The notes under the pieces were generated by a model. That model ran no database searches. It was not told the DNA's origin and was given only the letters and a program-made list of their open reading frames with translations. 64,000 nt of DNA from Carnegiea gigantea (taxonomy: Eukaryota; Streptophyta; Magnoliopsida; Caryophyllales; Cactaceae). Position numbers and translations under genes: made by a program. This document shows, in pieces, positions 1-11,189 of the stretch (position 1 is its first letter; each line of letters begins with the position of its first letter). The stretch spans positions 1,198,001-1,262,000 of the forward strand of contig JAKOGI010000007.1 in assembly GCA_029747015.1 (NCBI GenBank), given 5' to 3'.

Positions 1-1
1 G

Positions 2-463
2 AAATTAGTCCCCCTTTATGGTAGGGGTAAGAGCACTAGTGATCCGAGGTCTAGGCCGGTTGCTGGAGATGATATACCTAGTCGCCCATCCGGGCAGAGG
101 CCTGAGACTGCCCCGCCTCCACCCGGACCCGAGCATAACTATTTCTCGAGTTTCGGGTCTGGGTTTTTGGGTGGGTTCATGCCCATGGCGACTGCACGAG
201 TCGGGAACATGACCATGTCTGCAGGGTTTGGTGGGCTGTTTCCTTCATTGTTGAGCTTTCAGTTTGGTTTTCCTGATACGACAATGTATGGAGCTGCCCA
301 TGGGTTCCCTTATGGGTACTCGCAGACGGTCCATGGAGCTCAGGGTCAGGGTCAGGGGTATGCACATCAGCATCGGCCAGCGAGTCAAGGACAAGATTCG
401 TTACTCAAGAATCTGTTCTTGGTCATTGCTTTTCTTGTGCTTGTTACTTTGTTTTGGTCGTAG
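2..463 (+). CDS. RING-type E3 ubiquitin ligase, RNF5/RNF185-like, 3' part only
   Basis: The reading frame is open from base 2 to the TAG at 461-463, about 153 codons. It starts with KLVPLYGRGKS, the segment that directly follows the RING finger in plant RNF5/RNF185/RMA-type ligases (At1g19310 and At2g23780 types), then runs through DPRSRPV and a Gly/Phe-rich linker (FSSFGSGF, FGGLFPSLLSF). The last 20 or so residues are a hydrophobic tail anchor (LFLVIAFLVLVTLFW, then S and stop). Family members sit in the ER membrane and ubiquitinate proteins for ER quality control. The RING domain and the start lie upstream of the window, so the catalytic cysteines cannot be checked. No frame damage is seen. 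By position it matches At2g23780 in a collinear block with the LYK and BLH genes downstream. Confidence 0.85.
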   Translation, partial: KLVPLYGRGKSTSDPRSRPVAGDDIPSRPSGQRPETAPPPPGPEHNYFSSFGSGFLGGFMPMATARVGNMTMSAGFGGLFPSLLSFQFGFPDTTMYGAAHGFPYGYSQTVHGAQGQGQGYAHQHRPASQGQDSLLKNLFLVIAFLVLVTLFWS

Positions 464-2158
464 AGAGAGGTTAGTCGCTCCATTGTAAAACTGTTGATTA
501 TTGTTGAGCATACCACACCTTTTGATCTTGTACAATGTTAGCTCTCTTGAATCGATGTGTCGTTAACTTGCTACGAGAAGCGGTGGACAGTATCCATAGA
601 ATAAGATGTTGAGGATTGTTTCGTTTGTATGAGCACTATTCGTTATGAATCCATGATCAGAATTCCGGTTCCATGTGATTACTGAAATTGATACTTTGTT
701 GTTGCCCTTGTGGCATTACAGTTCTGTATTTTATGTTTCAGTTGTATCCTTATTTGCGTTAGCATAGGGAGCTGAATTTCTGGCATCCATCGAATCCCAT
801 TAGCCTGTTCTACTGTTTTTGATGCGAAGTACCATCTGTGAATATTTGATGCCTCACTTGTGTAAAATTTGGCTTCATTTGTTTTTCTATTTGGACGAGC
901 ATCATCTTTATGGTGTTGATGGTATCTTTTTGGATTGACATCTTATGCATCATTTGATGGTTTCAGTCTGTAATTTGGATTTGGTAGCCGTGTTTGCTGA
1001 TGAATGAGATGCTTGAAGCTGTCTGATATTCTTCTTTGTCAGAAATATCAATCCAATCCTTTACCTCTTCTTGTACACTACTGGTTTTGCTGAACTGGTG
1101 ACAATCGCAATCTTTCTTTTTGGCTAGGGAACTGAGAGTCGTGAATCTTAATGCATTAAGTTAGGCCTTGTGGCTAAAGTTCTGTTTTTTGTTTCGTCAA
1201 TTCTCTGGTTTTGCTTTAGTGTTTGTGTTGGGAGAAATGGGGTCATCCCTGCTGCCCATTTAAGATTTTGACAATGGCTTTCTAGTTAAATGTTAGAAGT
1301 CATGGATGAGAGTAAGTCAGCTAAAGTTGGAGGGAGTCAATAATTCTCACGGAATGCATCTTGCACTTGTTGGTAAGTTCTAACGATGTCCTCTGCTCTA
1401 GTTACTAGGATTTCATAGACAAGATCAGGTCAGTTAACCATATTTCATCGGATAATGCGAGCGCTGAACTGCATATGCTCAAGACATGGTTTCTCTTCCA
1501 TGTGTGTGAGTCAAGAAGAAACTTTTCTTTGGTGTGCATTCTCTGCCGTAGGAGCTGTTCTTTTGCCCTCGATTGGCAACTCAATTTCTTTGTGCGATCT
1601 GTCATTTTAGTCAAATGAATGCTTGTTTGACGCACTGCTCTTGTAGAATTCTGATCAGATGACCAATTCACAAGTCTTTTTTTATAAAGCTTTTTTGTTT
1701 TTGTTTTGACATTGCATTTGACGATTCCCATTCATCCCACTGTGCCATCCCACTGACATCAACTCTTGTTTTGAGTTATGGGTTCATCAGAGTGGTCAAT
1801 GCTACAGTACTACTAGCTGGTGTGGTCGGATTTTGCAAGCGGTTTTTGTTAGATCAGTGATTCATGGATAATCATGAAGTTCTTTGATTTTTATCTTTCT
1901 GGGTGTATTATCAGTCGCCCCGGTCGTTCACATAGGTAAGAGTTTTGTGATCTTTGTTTTACTTGATATTGTTAGCAGAATAGGGTTTAGCTTTTCAGGT
2001 TCAGGACGAGAGTCTGGGTCGTCTCATAGGAGATCACCTGTGATCATAGTATAATGAATGAGCGAAGATTATTTATTCTCTCCCAAAATTTAATTTTATG
2101 ATGTGGGGGAAGTGTTTAGACCTGATGTATTTCAGAGAAAATCTTGATTCTTTTAAGT
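464..2158 (+). other. 3' UTR and downstream region of the RING gene
   Basis: No convincing coding sequence. The first few hundred bases should be 3' UTR. Base composition stays moderately GC-rich and T-rich to about 2050, like UTR or intron sequence, so a spliced or alternative 3' end is possible. The open frame on the minus strand at 1405-1731 has no recognisable protein character. Confidence 0.4.
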
Positions 2159-2182
2159 AAAAAAAAAAAAAAAAAAAAAAAA
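2159..2182 (+). repeat. Poly(A) tract, 24 bases
   Basis: An uninterrupted A run follows TTTTAAGT. It may be the tail of an old retroposed sequence or a simple microsatellite. No flanking duplication was found. Confidence 0.8.
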
Positions 2183-3192
2183 GGAGGAGGAATGCAATCT
2201 AGGGTCTCTACCTAGGGCCCACTGTAAGTGTCGGCAAACCAATGTCACATCTCAACCGGCATATTTCTTCGCATTTCTGTCCGCGTCTGCTTCGGCTTTT
2301 CTCTTTTCTGCGCCGGCTTCCTTTCTTAATGTCTTGTGCAATGAAAAATTGAAGTTATTTGGCGGCACTTTTGGGTTCTGCGTTTTTGTTGTCGATTTTG
2401 AAAATTTGCAGTTACATGGTTAGGGTATGTGTATGTGAGTGTTCGTATCCTTAATTTTTCATACCACGTAAATCTAAATCATGTAAAATTGAGAAAAATA
2501 GGAAAAATAAGGGTGAAATATTTTTCTTCCATTTCACTCATGTAATATATTCTAATAAAAGGAGAAAAAAAGTGTTCATGAACCATTAACCTTCATTCTC
2601 CTCTCCTCTCCTCTCCTTCTCTCCTTTCAATCTAAACAAACTGTTAGTTTGAATGATAAATTTTTCGCATGTTTTTATGACATTTCTGTAGGTGTAGTGG
2701 GAGAGCATAAAGACTTGGAATTTATCATTGGCGAGATGTTTTCTCAGTAGTGGTTTCTCTACAAATTTAAAAACAAAAACAAAAGCAGAAGAAAAGGTGG
2801 AAGTAGGTGGAATGGTAGATGCTCTCCCATATTTGTAGTAGCGCTTGAATTTCCTATGATTAGACTATAGCCACTATGATCTTAATGGTGATTTGATCTT
2901 TTATAGAAGTGATGTCTCTTTGGTAAGTCCAAAAGAAATTGCGTACCGGCATTCCCGTTCATCTTTTCTAGCGGTCTACAACATGCGATCATCCCTTCAT
3001 TCCTAAACAAAGGGAGAGATTGGGGAGGCAAAATTTATATAATAGGATGCGTATCATGTTAAAACATATACTTTTATATTTAAAAATTTTTAAAATATAG
3101 TATATACTTTCTTATAGAGATGTATATGTATGTGTCACGACTAAAATTCTAGTACCCTGAAAAATTAGGTGGTATTAAGTAAGGGGTTAAGT
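2183..3192. other. Intergenic, no gene seen
   Basis: AT-rich sequence with a CT-rich patch at about 2596-2632. No supported coding frame or structured RNA was seen. Confidence 0.5.
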
Positions 3193-3256
3193 ATGGCATG
3201 GCATGGCATGGCATTAATTGCGGTGTGAAAGAGAAGCCATGACACGACACGACACA
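3193..3256 (+). repeat. Two neighbouring pentanucleotide microsatellites
   Basis: ATGGC is repeated about four times from 3193. GACAC is repeated three times at 3241-3255. They lie 30 bases apart in intergenic DNA. Confidence 0.8.
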
Positions 3257-4367
3257 GCCCTCCTTTTTAGCCCTAGATTGTGGACAACAGTGATTTTCCC
3301 TCCCAGGTACTTCTCTTGCATTCAATTGGCACTTGCTTTGTCATTGTTTTAAGCAGGTTAAGGGCCAATTCCCCCAATCTCCGTGGGTTCGTAATTTCAT
3401 TCCAACTTTAACTCCGAGTCAGGGCCATTTAATGCTTATTTTCATTACTATGTCTGGTTCCCTCTAGTTGTCAAAGCTTCATGTTTGAGTTCTACTTTGT
3501 CCTCCCTTCTTTTACTTAGCCATTTGAGACTGTCAGCCCATATAATACGTGGTTCGTCTCGAATCCCAGATTAATTGTAAGATTATCATTAAATCAAGTT
3601 ATGTATATAAATTTAACGAGAATTTATCAATTTTAAAATTAATTACTCATGAATAACAATAACTTATTTTTCATTTGCATGTATGCTTAAGTAATTACTT
3701 TGATTAATACAAGGATAAACTTCGCGTATAATATCAAAGGCTGATAGTTATATTGGACAATATAAGTTAATACAAGTGGTGAAGTCATGAAGATGTTACT
3801 CAAAGGATTTGAATTTTTGACTTCGTTAGACATTTGTACCTAATTTACTAAAGAGGGGGGAAGGAACAGAAAAAGAATATACTTGTAAAGGATTTACAAA
3901 GTTAATTACAACACATTGCTTGTATATGGAGTGACAACTTTAAAACAATCTTGATTTGTCGCCAGTTGATCAAATGTTAGAATAGAATTCATTTCTAATC
4001 TTTCAATCATCAATTTGAGTTTTTGATTGAGATGGTTCTCAGACATCAATAAATATACAGTATGAACTTTGTAGTTAAAAATTTTGGAGTATGATTAGAT
4101 AGTAGGAACAGTCAAAGAATATTGACTTTATTTGAGCCCTGTTTGTCTCCCCTCTTGATTAGCTACTTGCCAAGTTGGCCTTTAATGAAGGTGGGTTCAA
4201 ATGTATGTGAAGTTCAAAACTTCAAATCACCCCACCAACCGGTACTTGCCCTTTCTTTTCTCTCGATCTCCATCATGGAAGACATTGCTAGCTAGTCACT
4301 TTAATCATTTCATGAAGAGAATAGCCCCATGTAGTACGCTTAATTAGCTCATGAACTCCAAGTAAAA
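3257..4367. other. Intergenic region upstream of the GATL gene
   Basis: AT-rich and without coding potential. The last few hundred bases should hold the GATL promoter, but no unambiguous TATA box could be picked. Confidence 0.45.
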
Positions 4368-6927
4368 ATGTCTCAAATCATGGTTCTTCTCCACCATCTT
4401 CCATTGCTTTTTCTCCTCCTCCTACTCCACTCCGCTGCCACATCGGCATCCACCAATAATCGCCACAACCAAACCTTCAAAGAAGCCCCCAAATTCGACA
4501 ACTCACCGGACTGCTCAACATCCACTCATGTCCACGTGGCAATGACCCTGGACGCCACCTACCTTCGTGGCTCCATGGCCGCCATCCTGTCCATCCTCCA
4601 CCATTGTGCCTGCCCGGACAACCTCCGCTTCCACTTCGTCGTGGCAGCCTCCGCCGCAGCCGTCACCCACCGCCGCCTTAACGCCACCATCGCCGCCTCC
4701 TTCCCCTACCTCCGCTACGACATGTACCCCTTCGACGACGCCTCAGTCGCCGGACTCATCTCCACCTCCATCCGCGACTCCCTTGACTGCCCCCTCAACT
4801 ACGCCAGGAACTACCTGGCGGGGCTCCTGCCGGAGAGCGTGAGGCGGGTGGTTTATCTCGACAACGACGTCATTTTGGTCGACGACATTGCTAAACTGGC
4901 GGCGACGCCGCTTGGAGACACGGTGGTGGTGGCGGCGCCGGAGTATTGTAATGCAAACTTCAGGTCTTATTTTACTCCTTCATTCTGGGCTAATCCTGCT
5001 TTGTCCATCACTTTTGAGGGTAGAAATGCTTGCTACTTCAATACAGGTAATTTCTTTTTCTTTTTTTTAAAACCAATTTTGATTTCACATATTGCATTAT
5101 TCAATCATAATTCACTGTTATATGTTGCACTGTTTTGTGGTTTGGTTTGTATTAGGTGAAACATAACCTATCGATAACTAATACTAGCTTGTCACTATGA
5201 GATATTTGAGGTTTTCTATTAATTAAGCTAGGGACTAAATAAATAGGTTTACAAGCGTGTTATAAGTGCTGGATAGGCTTTTTTTTTTAAAAAAAAACAA
5301 TTTTATAGCAAAATATTATATATGGGAACATAGAATTTCTTAATTACTCGAAATATGAAAGCTAAGATGAGTAAAATATACAGTAGTAGTGTGTTTCATC
5401 ACCTACAATAGATAAGTTTATGTATTTTGCCGATTAAACGAGGGTTGAAGGCTCTCCAACAGACCAATAGTTATTGAATCATGATAGCAATATTTGTTTA
5501 AAGTGCTCTAGTTCTAAATTCCTGAATCTGGATTTAATTAATTACTAATCACTGTAGATTTACAATAGGCTTCATGAGAACAAAGGCTAAGAAGTCTACA
5601 TTCCGTACCTTGCTAAAAAAATCGATCCTTATTCACCGATCACACATTGTCTAACCAAGTTCAATTCTCTCTTGAGAGGTCCTTTAAAAAATTCAATTCG
5701 TACTGATTCTTCCCACAACTAACGTAGAGATCTTGGTAAAATTGCCGCATATGAAATTGGGCTCAATTTTGCCAAAAAAAATACTCCACTTGTTTATTGA
5801 AAAGAGATGGAAAACATGCTCAATATCATTTAATTGAATAGTTAACTCAACCCCTTGTTTGACGAAACCTTACACTTTAATTGGTATCTTTTCACGAAAA
5901 GCATATATGCGATAACAAATTCGGTGCTTCACCAAGATTTCGAAAAGTTGAACCAAATTGAAGTTGATTATGTTTCGTAGAGAAAAACGATTAAACAGTT
6001 TCCAATCATGGTCATTGTGGATCGGATCATCCTAATAATATACAAGGGGAAACTCTAGATATTTGATATCTTTTTAAAAGCAAAGTTTTGCAAGTGTATT
6101 TGGTTGATATGAGTCCGTTCTTTTCAACTTATTATAGATAACTTAGTAATAATCAATGTTGATGAGTGCTGCAATTATAAATAAAAATTATGGCAACGTA
6201 TGTATTGATTACCGCTAATAAATGCCGAACACTGATGATGAGTACGTATGACAAGTTGAAAAGAACGTGCAATAAAAAAATGATACACTGTTCTTTAGCC
6301 CTCTCATTATTAATTATGATCTCAATGCCTTCAGAAACAATCTTTCCCCCACGGTACGGTGTCGATAATTCAAGAAGCTCACAGAATATAATTAACGACC
6401 CTTCAACAGATAAGATATTAGTTTAGTTTTCTTTTTTTTTGGGGGGGGGGGGAAGGGGAGATCAAGATAAGATATCATCGAGTGGATGGAATTACAGAAG
6501 AGGATGTGCATTTGATGATTTCTGTGTGTGTGTGTGTGTCTGTATGCAATTGAGTGCTGGACAATGTGCAGGTGTATTGGTGATTGATTTAGAAAGATGG
6601 AGAGAAGGAGACTTCACTAGAAAAATCATCGAGTGGATGGAAGTACAGAAGAGGATGAGGATTTATGAGCTGGGGTCACTCCCCCCTTTCCTGCTGGTGT
6701 TTGCAGGGAACATAGCCCCAGTGGACCACCGCTGGAACCAACATGGGCTCGGTGGCGACAACTTTCGTGGCCTCTGTAGGGACCTTCACCCTGGCCCGGT
6801 TAGCCTCCTCCATTGGAGTGGCAAAGGCAAGCCCTGGGCTCGACTGGATGCCGGACGCCCTTGCCCATTGGACTCTCTTTGGGCCCCTTATGACTTGTTG
6901 CATAACCCCTCTTCCCTTGATACATAA
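4368..6927 (+). CDS. GATL2: Galacturonosyltransferase-like protein (GATL), GT8 family, two exons
   Basis: Exons 4368-5046 and 6572-6927 join to 344 codons plus stop, a normal GATL length. The N-terminus is a hydrophobic leader (residues about 5-23). The metal- and sugar-nucleotide-binding DxD is LDND (164-167). [12 protein letters not shown] (191-202) and RNACYFNTG (219-227) lead into the join. After it come [50 protein letters not shown] and the terminal WAPYDLL. GATLs are Golgi or ER proteins that act in pectin and xylan synthesis; the donor and acceptor are not fixed by sequence. The junction is phase 1: ACAG/GTAATT donor, TGTGCAG acceptor, splitting a Gly codon. The intron (1,525 bp) is unusual because most GATL genes, as I recall, are single-exon. 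GATL2 (At3g50760) is chosen on homology plus the adjacent CML41 and BTB genes. The paralog assignment is less sure than the family. Confidence 0.88.
5047..6571 (+). other. Intron of the GATL gene, with an exon-derived duplicate near its 3' end
   Basis: The intron starts GTAATT and ends TGTGCAG. It is AT-rich and contains T9 followed by G12 at 6432-6452, a partial copy of exon 2 at about 6453-6517, and a GT microsatellite at about 6522-6539. The 78-codon frame at 6190-6426 has no recognisable domain and is probably chance. Confidence 0.75.
6453..6517 (+). repeat. Partial duplicate of GATL exon 2 inside the intron
   Basis: Bases 6474-6517 match exon 2 bases 6625-6668 at about 40 of 44 positions (ATCATCGAGTGGATGGAA..., then ACAGAAGAGGATG). 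Weaker similarity runs back to about 6453, matching the exon segment coding for REGDFTRK. The copy lies 151 bp upstream of the true segment, in direct orientation. It is just after a G12 run and just before a GT repeat. Confidence 0.8.
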
Positions 6928-8666
6928 CATGAGTCAGTCGGTCAGTCTTCATTGATCTGTCTGTACATTTTTAGGGAGGATGTATAGATAGATGGTAGAG
7001 ATATTGTTAAGTATATTTTCGACCATCAATTTTATATATCATCGGATATGATATTATTTAAGCCTATATATGCATTAGAAAATATCGACGATTCGGTATC
7101 TACTTCCAAAACAGGAGGTGGAGATATGATATAAAAAAATAATGTCAAACCACTTGAACCGATGTGTGTTCGTATAATGAATTGTTCTTTGAATACAACA
7201 ACTTGACATTCTTATTGATCCACTTTTGAACTGTTGCATATTTTTTGCTAATTAGAATTAGAGATTTAGAGAGGTCCATTGACTTACTACCTTCCCTGCA
7301 TCCTTAGAATAAGCATGCGTTGCCTTCTCAATTTTTTATTATATGAATTTTGTCAAGCTGGATTTATAAAGCCAAAATGCAAATATTACAATTAAAAATG
7401 CCTTCATTAATTGCATGCAAATAATCATTTGGACACGACAAAGAGTTGCAAGTAAAGTATACGTCAAAAATTGGCATGTAGTGAAATTATCACCAAACAA
7501 ATACCACTTGTAGGCACCTTAGTTCATGATCGGATAGGGAATGTTGGACTTATTAAACGTAGCATTTTGTTTTCAAAAACGTACGAATTGGAAAATGATA
7601 TTTAAAATGAAAGATTGAAAATGAACATTAAAACACTTGAGTTCATAAAATTAAAATTATTTCCCTTACTGAATCAGACCTACTTTTTGCAATGTAATTA
7701 CAAAATACAAAAGACGTAAGGGAGACCTAACGTCGTGAATCTTTGTTAGCATTTAGAAAATTGTCATTCTATACCTCTTCTTTTGCCACCCTCTCCGTCT
7801 GTTTACTACAAAGAAAGCATGTGAATATTAATGAAATTGTCGACGGAAATTAATCAAAAGTTGACCGAAATTAGCCCTATATGGATGGAAAATAGGTCCA
7901 TCATATCGAAATTTGACTGGTCGAAATGAATTTAGTAATGAATTCTGGCCATCAGTATTTAACAACAATTAGAGATATAGCGAGATTAATAATAGCGCAA
8001 ATTTTGTCAATAGAATGCGCATGAGTACTACATCTTTTCTTTTTTTTTTGTGATTTCTAAAAGCTTAGTCTCTAATGGCTGTTATAAAACTCATTGCTGG
8101 TTAGTGTTTGGTGTAAATTTGAAAATTTGAGAAAACATATGCAAAAATTATTTCTATATATACATAAATACAATTACCCACATGAATACACCAAAACCAA
8201 TCACACCTTCATCTCAAGCCCACACAAGCAATTACTTCATTTTAAGGATATTATTAGCCGACCCTATGACTTATTAAATTTCTAATGTCGTAATTATTTT
8301 GGATTCGTGCCTTGAAACACGTTGTGAACATAATACTAATAAATTCAAATTAGTACAAGACGATGAGCAGTAGATGGCCAAGCAGTAGGTAATTTGGACA
8401 TTGCATAGACAATTAATGTTTGTTTAAAATATATTGGAAGGATGTATATACACATAAACCAAGGGTGGCCGAGGGGAATTCATGCGTCATATCACATCAG
8501 TACATGCGCATGGACCCATGCACGAAATTACCATGCAATTTCCTCCTCACCAAATCCCACGTACATGCGCAAATTAATGCTCTTTGATGTGTGATCTTTT
8601 AAAGTTATATATATGCACTCATTCCAAATGCCTTTTTGCAAGTGTTTATGGCTTAATTTGCCTCCC
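6928..8666. other. Intergenic region between GATL and CML41
   Basis: AT-rich. The first part is the GATL 3' UTR. No supported gene; the frame at 8094-8285 is AT-rich and low-complexity. Confidence 0.5.
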
Positions 8667-8667
8667 C

Positions 8668-8677
8668 TATATATATG
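8668..8677 (+). promoter_or_regulatory. TATA box of the CML41-like gene
   Basis: CTATATATAT lies about 80-90 bases before the ATG at 8757. That implies a leader of roughly 50-60 bases. Confidence 0.55.
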
Positions 8678-8756
8678 ATCGATCTATTCTTCCTCCTCCA
8701 TTGTCTTCATATATTGAGATAAGTGTACATCGGTATACATATAGTCGATTCACATA

Positions 8757-9347
8757 ATGATAGCCACCGAATACGTTCCTAGACCAACTAGGTGTTTTCC
8801 AAACTTAGGACTCCGGATAACCCTTCATAAGAAGGAATCTAAGGGTAGTCGATCCTCTCCCTCTTCCTCCTCAGGCTCCTCCCACTTCTCTAGCCTCGGT
8901 TCATCCTCGTTTGCCCTTAGGAAGAGAACGAGGGAGGAGGAGCTGAAGGAGGTATTCCGACACTTTGACATGGATAAGGACGGAAAAATCTCTCCTTGTG
9001 AGCTCCGGAGGTATTTTGCCTCCGTTGGGGAGCGCATGTCTGAGGAAGATGCTCATGGGGTCATCGAAGAGCTCGACTCAGACCAGGATGGGATGCTTGA
9101 CTTCCAAGACTTTGTTAAGCTCATGGATGCCAAGGAAGGGGCCGATGATGACTTGAAGGAGGTGTTTGAAATGTTTGAGGAGGAGAAAGGGTCCGGAAGG
9201 ATCACCCCTAAAGGCCTCCAAAGGGCTTTGAGTAGCCTTGGAGACTTCAAGTCGTACGATGAGTGTGTCGCAATGATTCAAGCCTATGATATCGATGGTG
9301 ATGGAGGACTTAACTTCAATGAATTTCATCAAATGATGGCTGCTTAA
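8757..9347 (+). CDS. CML41: Calmodulin-like EF-hand protein, CML41 type
   Basis: Single-exon gene of 196 codons. Residues 1-58 are a Ser-rich, basic N-terminal extension without EF-hands. Two good EF-hand loops follow: DMDKDGKISPCE (71-82) and DSDQDGMLDFQD (107-118). The third site (about 141-153, EEEKGSGRITPKG) lacks the acidic ligands and should not bind Ca2+. The fourth, DIDGDGGLNFNE (178-189), is intact. The degenerate third hand with FEMFE.EKGSG.ITPKGLQ is a hallmark of Arabidopsis CML41 (At3g50770). CML41 is reported at plasmodesmata, where it promotes callose deposition and closure after flagellin perception. In Arabidopsis the gene lies between GATL2 and a BTB gene, both also in this window. 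AATAAA at 9532-9537 may be its polyadenylation signal. Identity as a CML is firm; orthology is strong but inferred. Confidence 0.92.
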   Translation: MIATEYVPRPTRCFPNLGLRITLHKKESKGSRSSPSSSSGSSHFSSLGSSSFALRKRTREEELKEVFRHFDMDKDGKISPCELRRYFASVGERMSEEDAHGVIEELDSDQDGMLDFQDFVKLMDAKEGADDDLKEVFEMFEEEKGSGRITPKGLQRALSSLGDFKSYDECVAMIQAYDIDGDGGLNFNEFHQMMAA

Positions 9348-9582
9348 TGTTTTTTACGAACTTAGTTTGTTTGGTATATGATGTTTCATGTTTAGATATC
9401 TTTACTGTTAATTTCTGTCCTGCTGTGTGGAGTTATGTTTAATTACTTGGTGGTTTTTTATGTTTTTATTGTCACTGCTGCATGGATATTTTCCACGAAA
9501 GGGAAGCCTTGTACATGTAAGTGCGTGCAGAAATAAAGATCGACGGATCCAAAAGGATCCCTTTGGAGAGGTGTTTTAGCGA

Positions 9583-10393
9583 ATTTTTTTTTAAGATAGA
9601 GGCAAGAAATGTCTATCCAATAGACCCTTTTTATAGGACTTGACCCAACAGATTTAGAGGACAGGACATGAGTGCACAAATGATGAATTAGACCCAACCG
9701 AGGCTAATTCTGCAAGAATCACCAATTCCGAGCGTTGAACTCAGGACTTCGCCTCGAAAGATAGGCGTTAATGCCATTTAGAGTTGGGAAAAGTTGACTT
9801 GACACGATTACCAACCCGAAACCGACACGAAGTTAAGTGGGTTTGGGTATGAATTTTCGACCAGTTTAATTAAATGGGTTGACACGTTCAATCCGTTTAA
9901 TTAAATGGGTTAAGTTCAGGTCGAAATTCTCGATACGAAGAAGAACCTATTTAAACCGTTTAATAAAATGAGTTAAATAAGCCGACTCATTTTTTCATTT
10001 GTTATTTATCCATTTACTTTTTATTAGATTATTAAGAATATAAAATTTTTTTAAATTATGATTTATGATGGATCAGGGAAATTTTAAAGAGTAATTATTT
10101 AATGTGATATGTAAATTTAATTTTTAACAATGTAATTACGTATTAGTTAAAAATATTAAATGCGTAAATAGTTAATTAGATTGAACTTGACCCGTTTATC
10201 TTAAACGGGTTGAGCGGGTCAACCCGTTTAAAAATTAAATGGGTACAGGTCAAGATTTTTCACCCCGTTTAATAAACGGGTTAGGTTTAGGTTGAGAAAT
10301 TTTCAACCCGTTTAAGTTTGACACGAACACAAACCCGATCCAACACAACCTATTATCCAGCTCTAATGCCATTGAGCTACAAGGGTCTTGGCA
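9583..10393 (-). mobile_element. tRNA-derived SINE, minus strand, split by a hAT insertion
   Basis: Read on the minus strand from about 10393, the sequence begins GACCCTTGTAGCTCAATGG, a tRNA-like box A (TAGCTCAATGG). After the hAT insertion it continues with a degenerate box B (GAGTTCAACGC, plus strand about 9730-9741). The body ends in TCTATTGGATAGAC..TTGCCTCTATCTT and an A9 tail (T run on the plus strand about 9583-9592). The 5' part (10374-10393) and 3' part (9583-9778) are separated by the element at 9779-10365 and its target duplication. Target duplications of the SINE itself were not found. Confidence 0.65.
9771..10373. mobile_element. hAT-superfamily non-autonomous element with perfect 8-bp TSD
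   Basis: The element spans 9779-10365 (587 bp). It is flanked by ATGCCATT at 9771-9778 and again at 10366-10373. Terminal inverted repeats are TAGAGTTGGG and TAGAGCTGGA, which are short and imperfect. The 8-bp duplication points to hAT. The interior has no coding frame and is packed with ACCCGTTTAA/TTAAACGGGT motifs in both orientations. A second copy in inverted orientation is at 45462-46052. Confidence 0.85.
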
Positions 10394-11189
10394 TTACAGC
10401 AGTTGACATTGCCATCGGGTGATTTGTCCGTTTAATGGCAGTGACAATAACCATGGGCTATACATTGTGCAATGATACAAGTTGTTTCATGCATATGTGT
10501 CACGGACTTGGTTTAAATGGGAGGATCTGTTGATCATTTGATTTCCAAAAAACAAAACTTAGTCGCTTTTAAATGTGGGAATGTATTTCTGTTGTGATTA
10601 TATAATCCATAATTTGTACAACTAGAATTTCGTCCTCATAGCCAAAAGGTGATGGCACCATTGAACTCGGGAAAAACAAGAAGATATAGCATATAATACA
10701 TTTTATTGGTCTTATGTTAGAAGTTTGAGATTAAATGCTTTGTTTCAAGAGACGATTTTGATCAAAACCTTTTCAAAGAATTTACATACTCCAATGATCC
10801 ATTTCATTAGAGTCAAACAACTGTTGATTTATATGTGATTAGAACTCTCCAATTATAAATTTCTATCCACCACACTCAAACTCGACCCCTTATCAATTGC
10901 TATCCACAGTAATTCGATCACAAATTAGCAGAAATGACATTCTAATAGTACTAAGCCTTTGGAAATAATCAAATTATTAAAAATGATCCCTCAATTCAAT
11001 CATTTTTTTTTTAATTTTTGAAATTGATGAGGATCCCCCTATTACCCCTACAAACATCACTCCTCCTTCTTAGGAAAATCATGATAATTAATCGAGCTTA
11101 TAATATGAGCAAGTGTGAAAGATTTGGATATTTGAAAAAATAAGCAAGATCAACTAGATATCAATGAACATACCAAATTTTTACGTGAA
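10394..11189. other. Intergenic, no gene seen
   Basis: AT-rich DNA without supported frames or repeats of recognisable class. Confidence 0.45.

Noticed and set aside
4368..5159. Reading the GATL first exon on to the stop at 5157-5159 as a truncated gene
   Set aside because: A consensus donor at 5047 and the exact continuation of the protein at 6572 show that the gene is spliced, not truncated.
6190..6426. 78-codon frame in the GATL intron
   Set aside because: Lies inside a well-supported intron and has no recognisable protein features.
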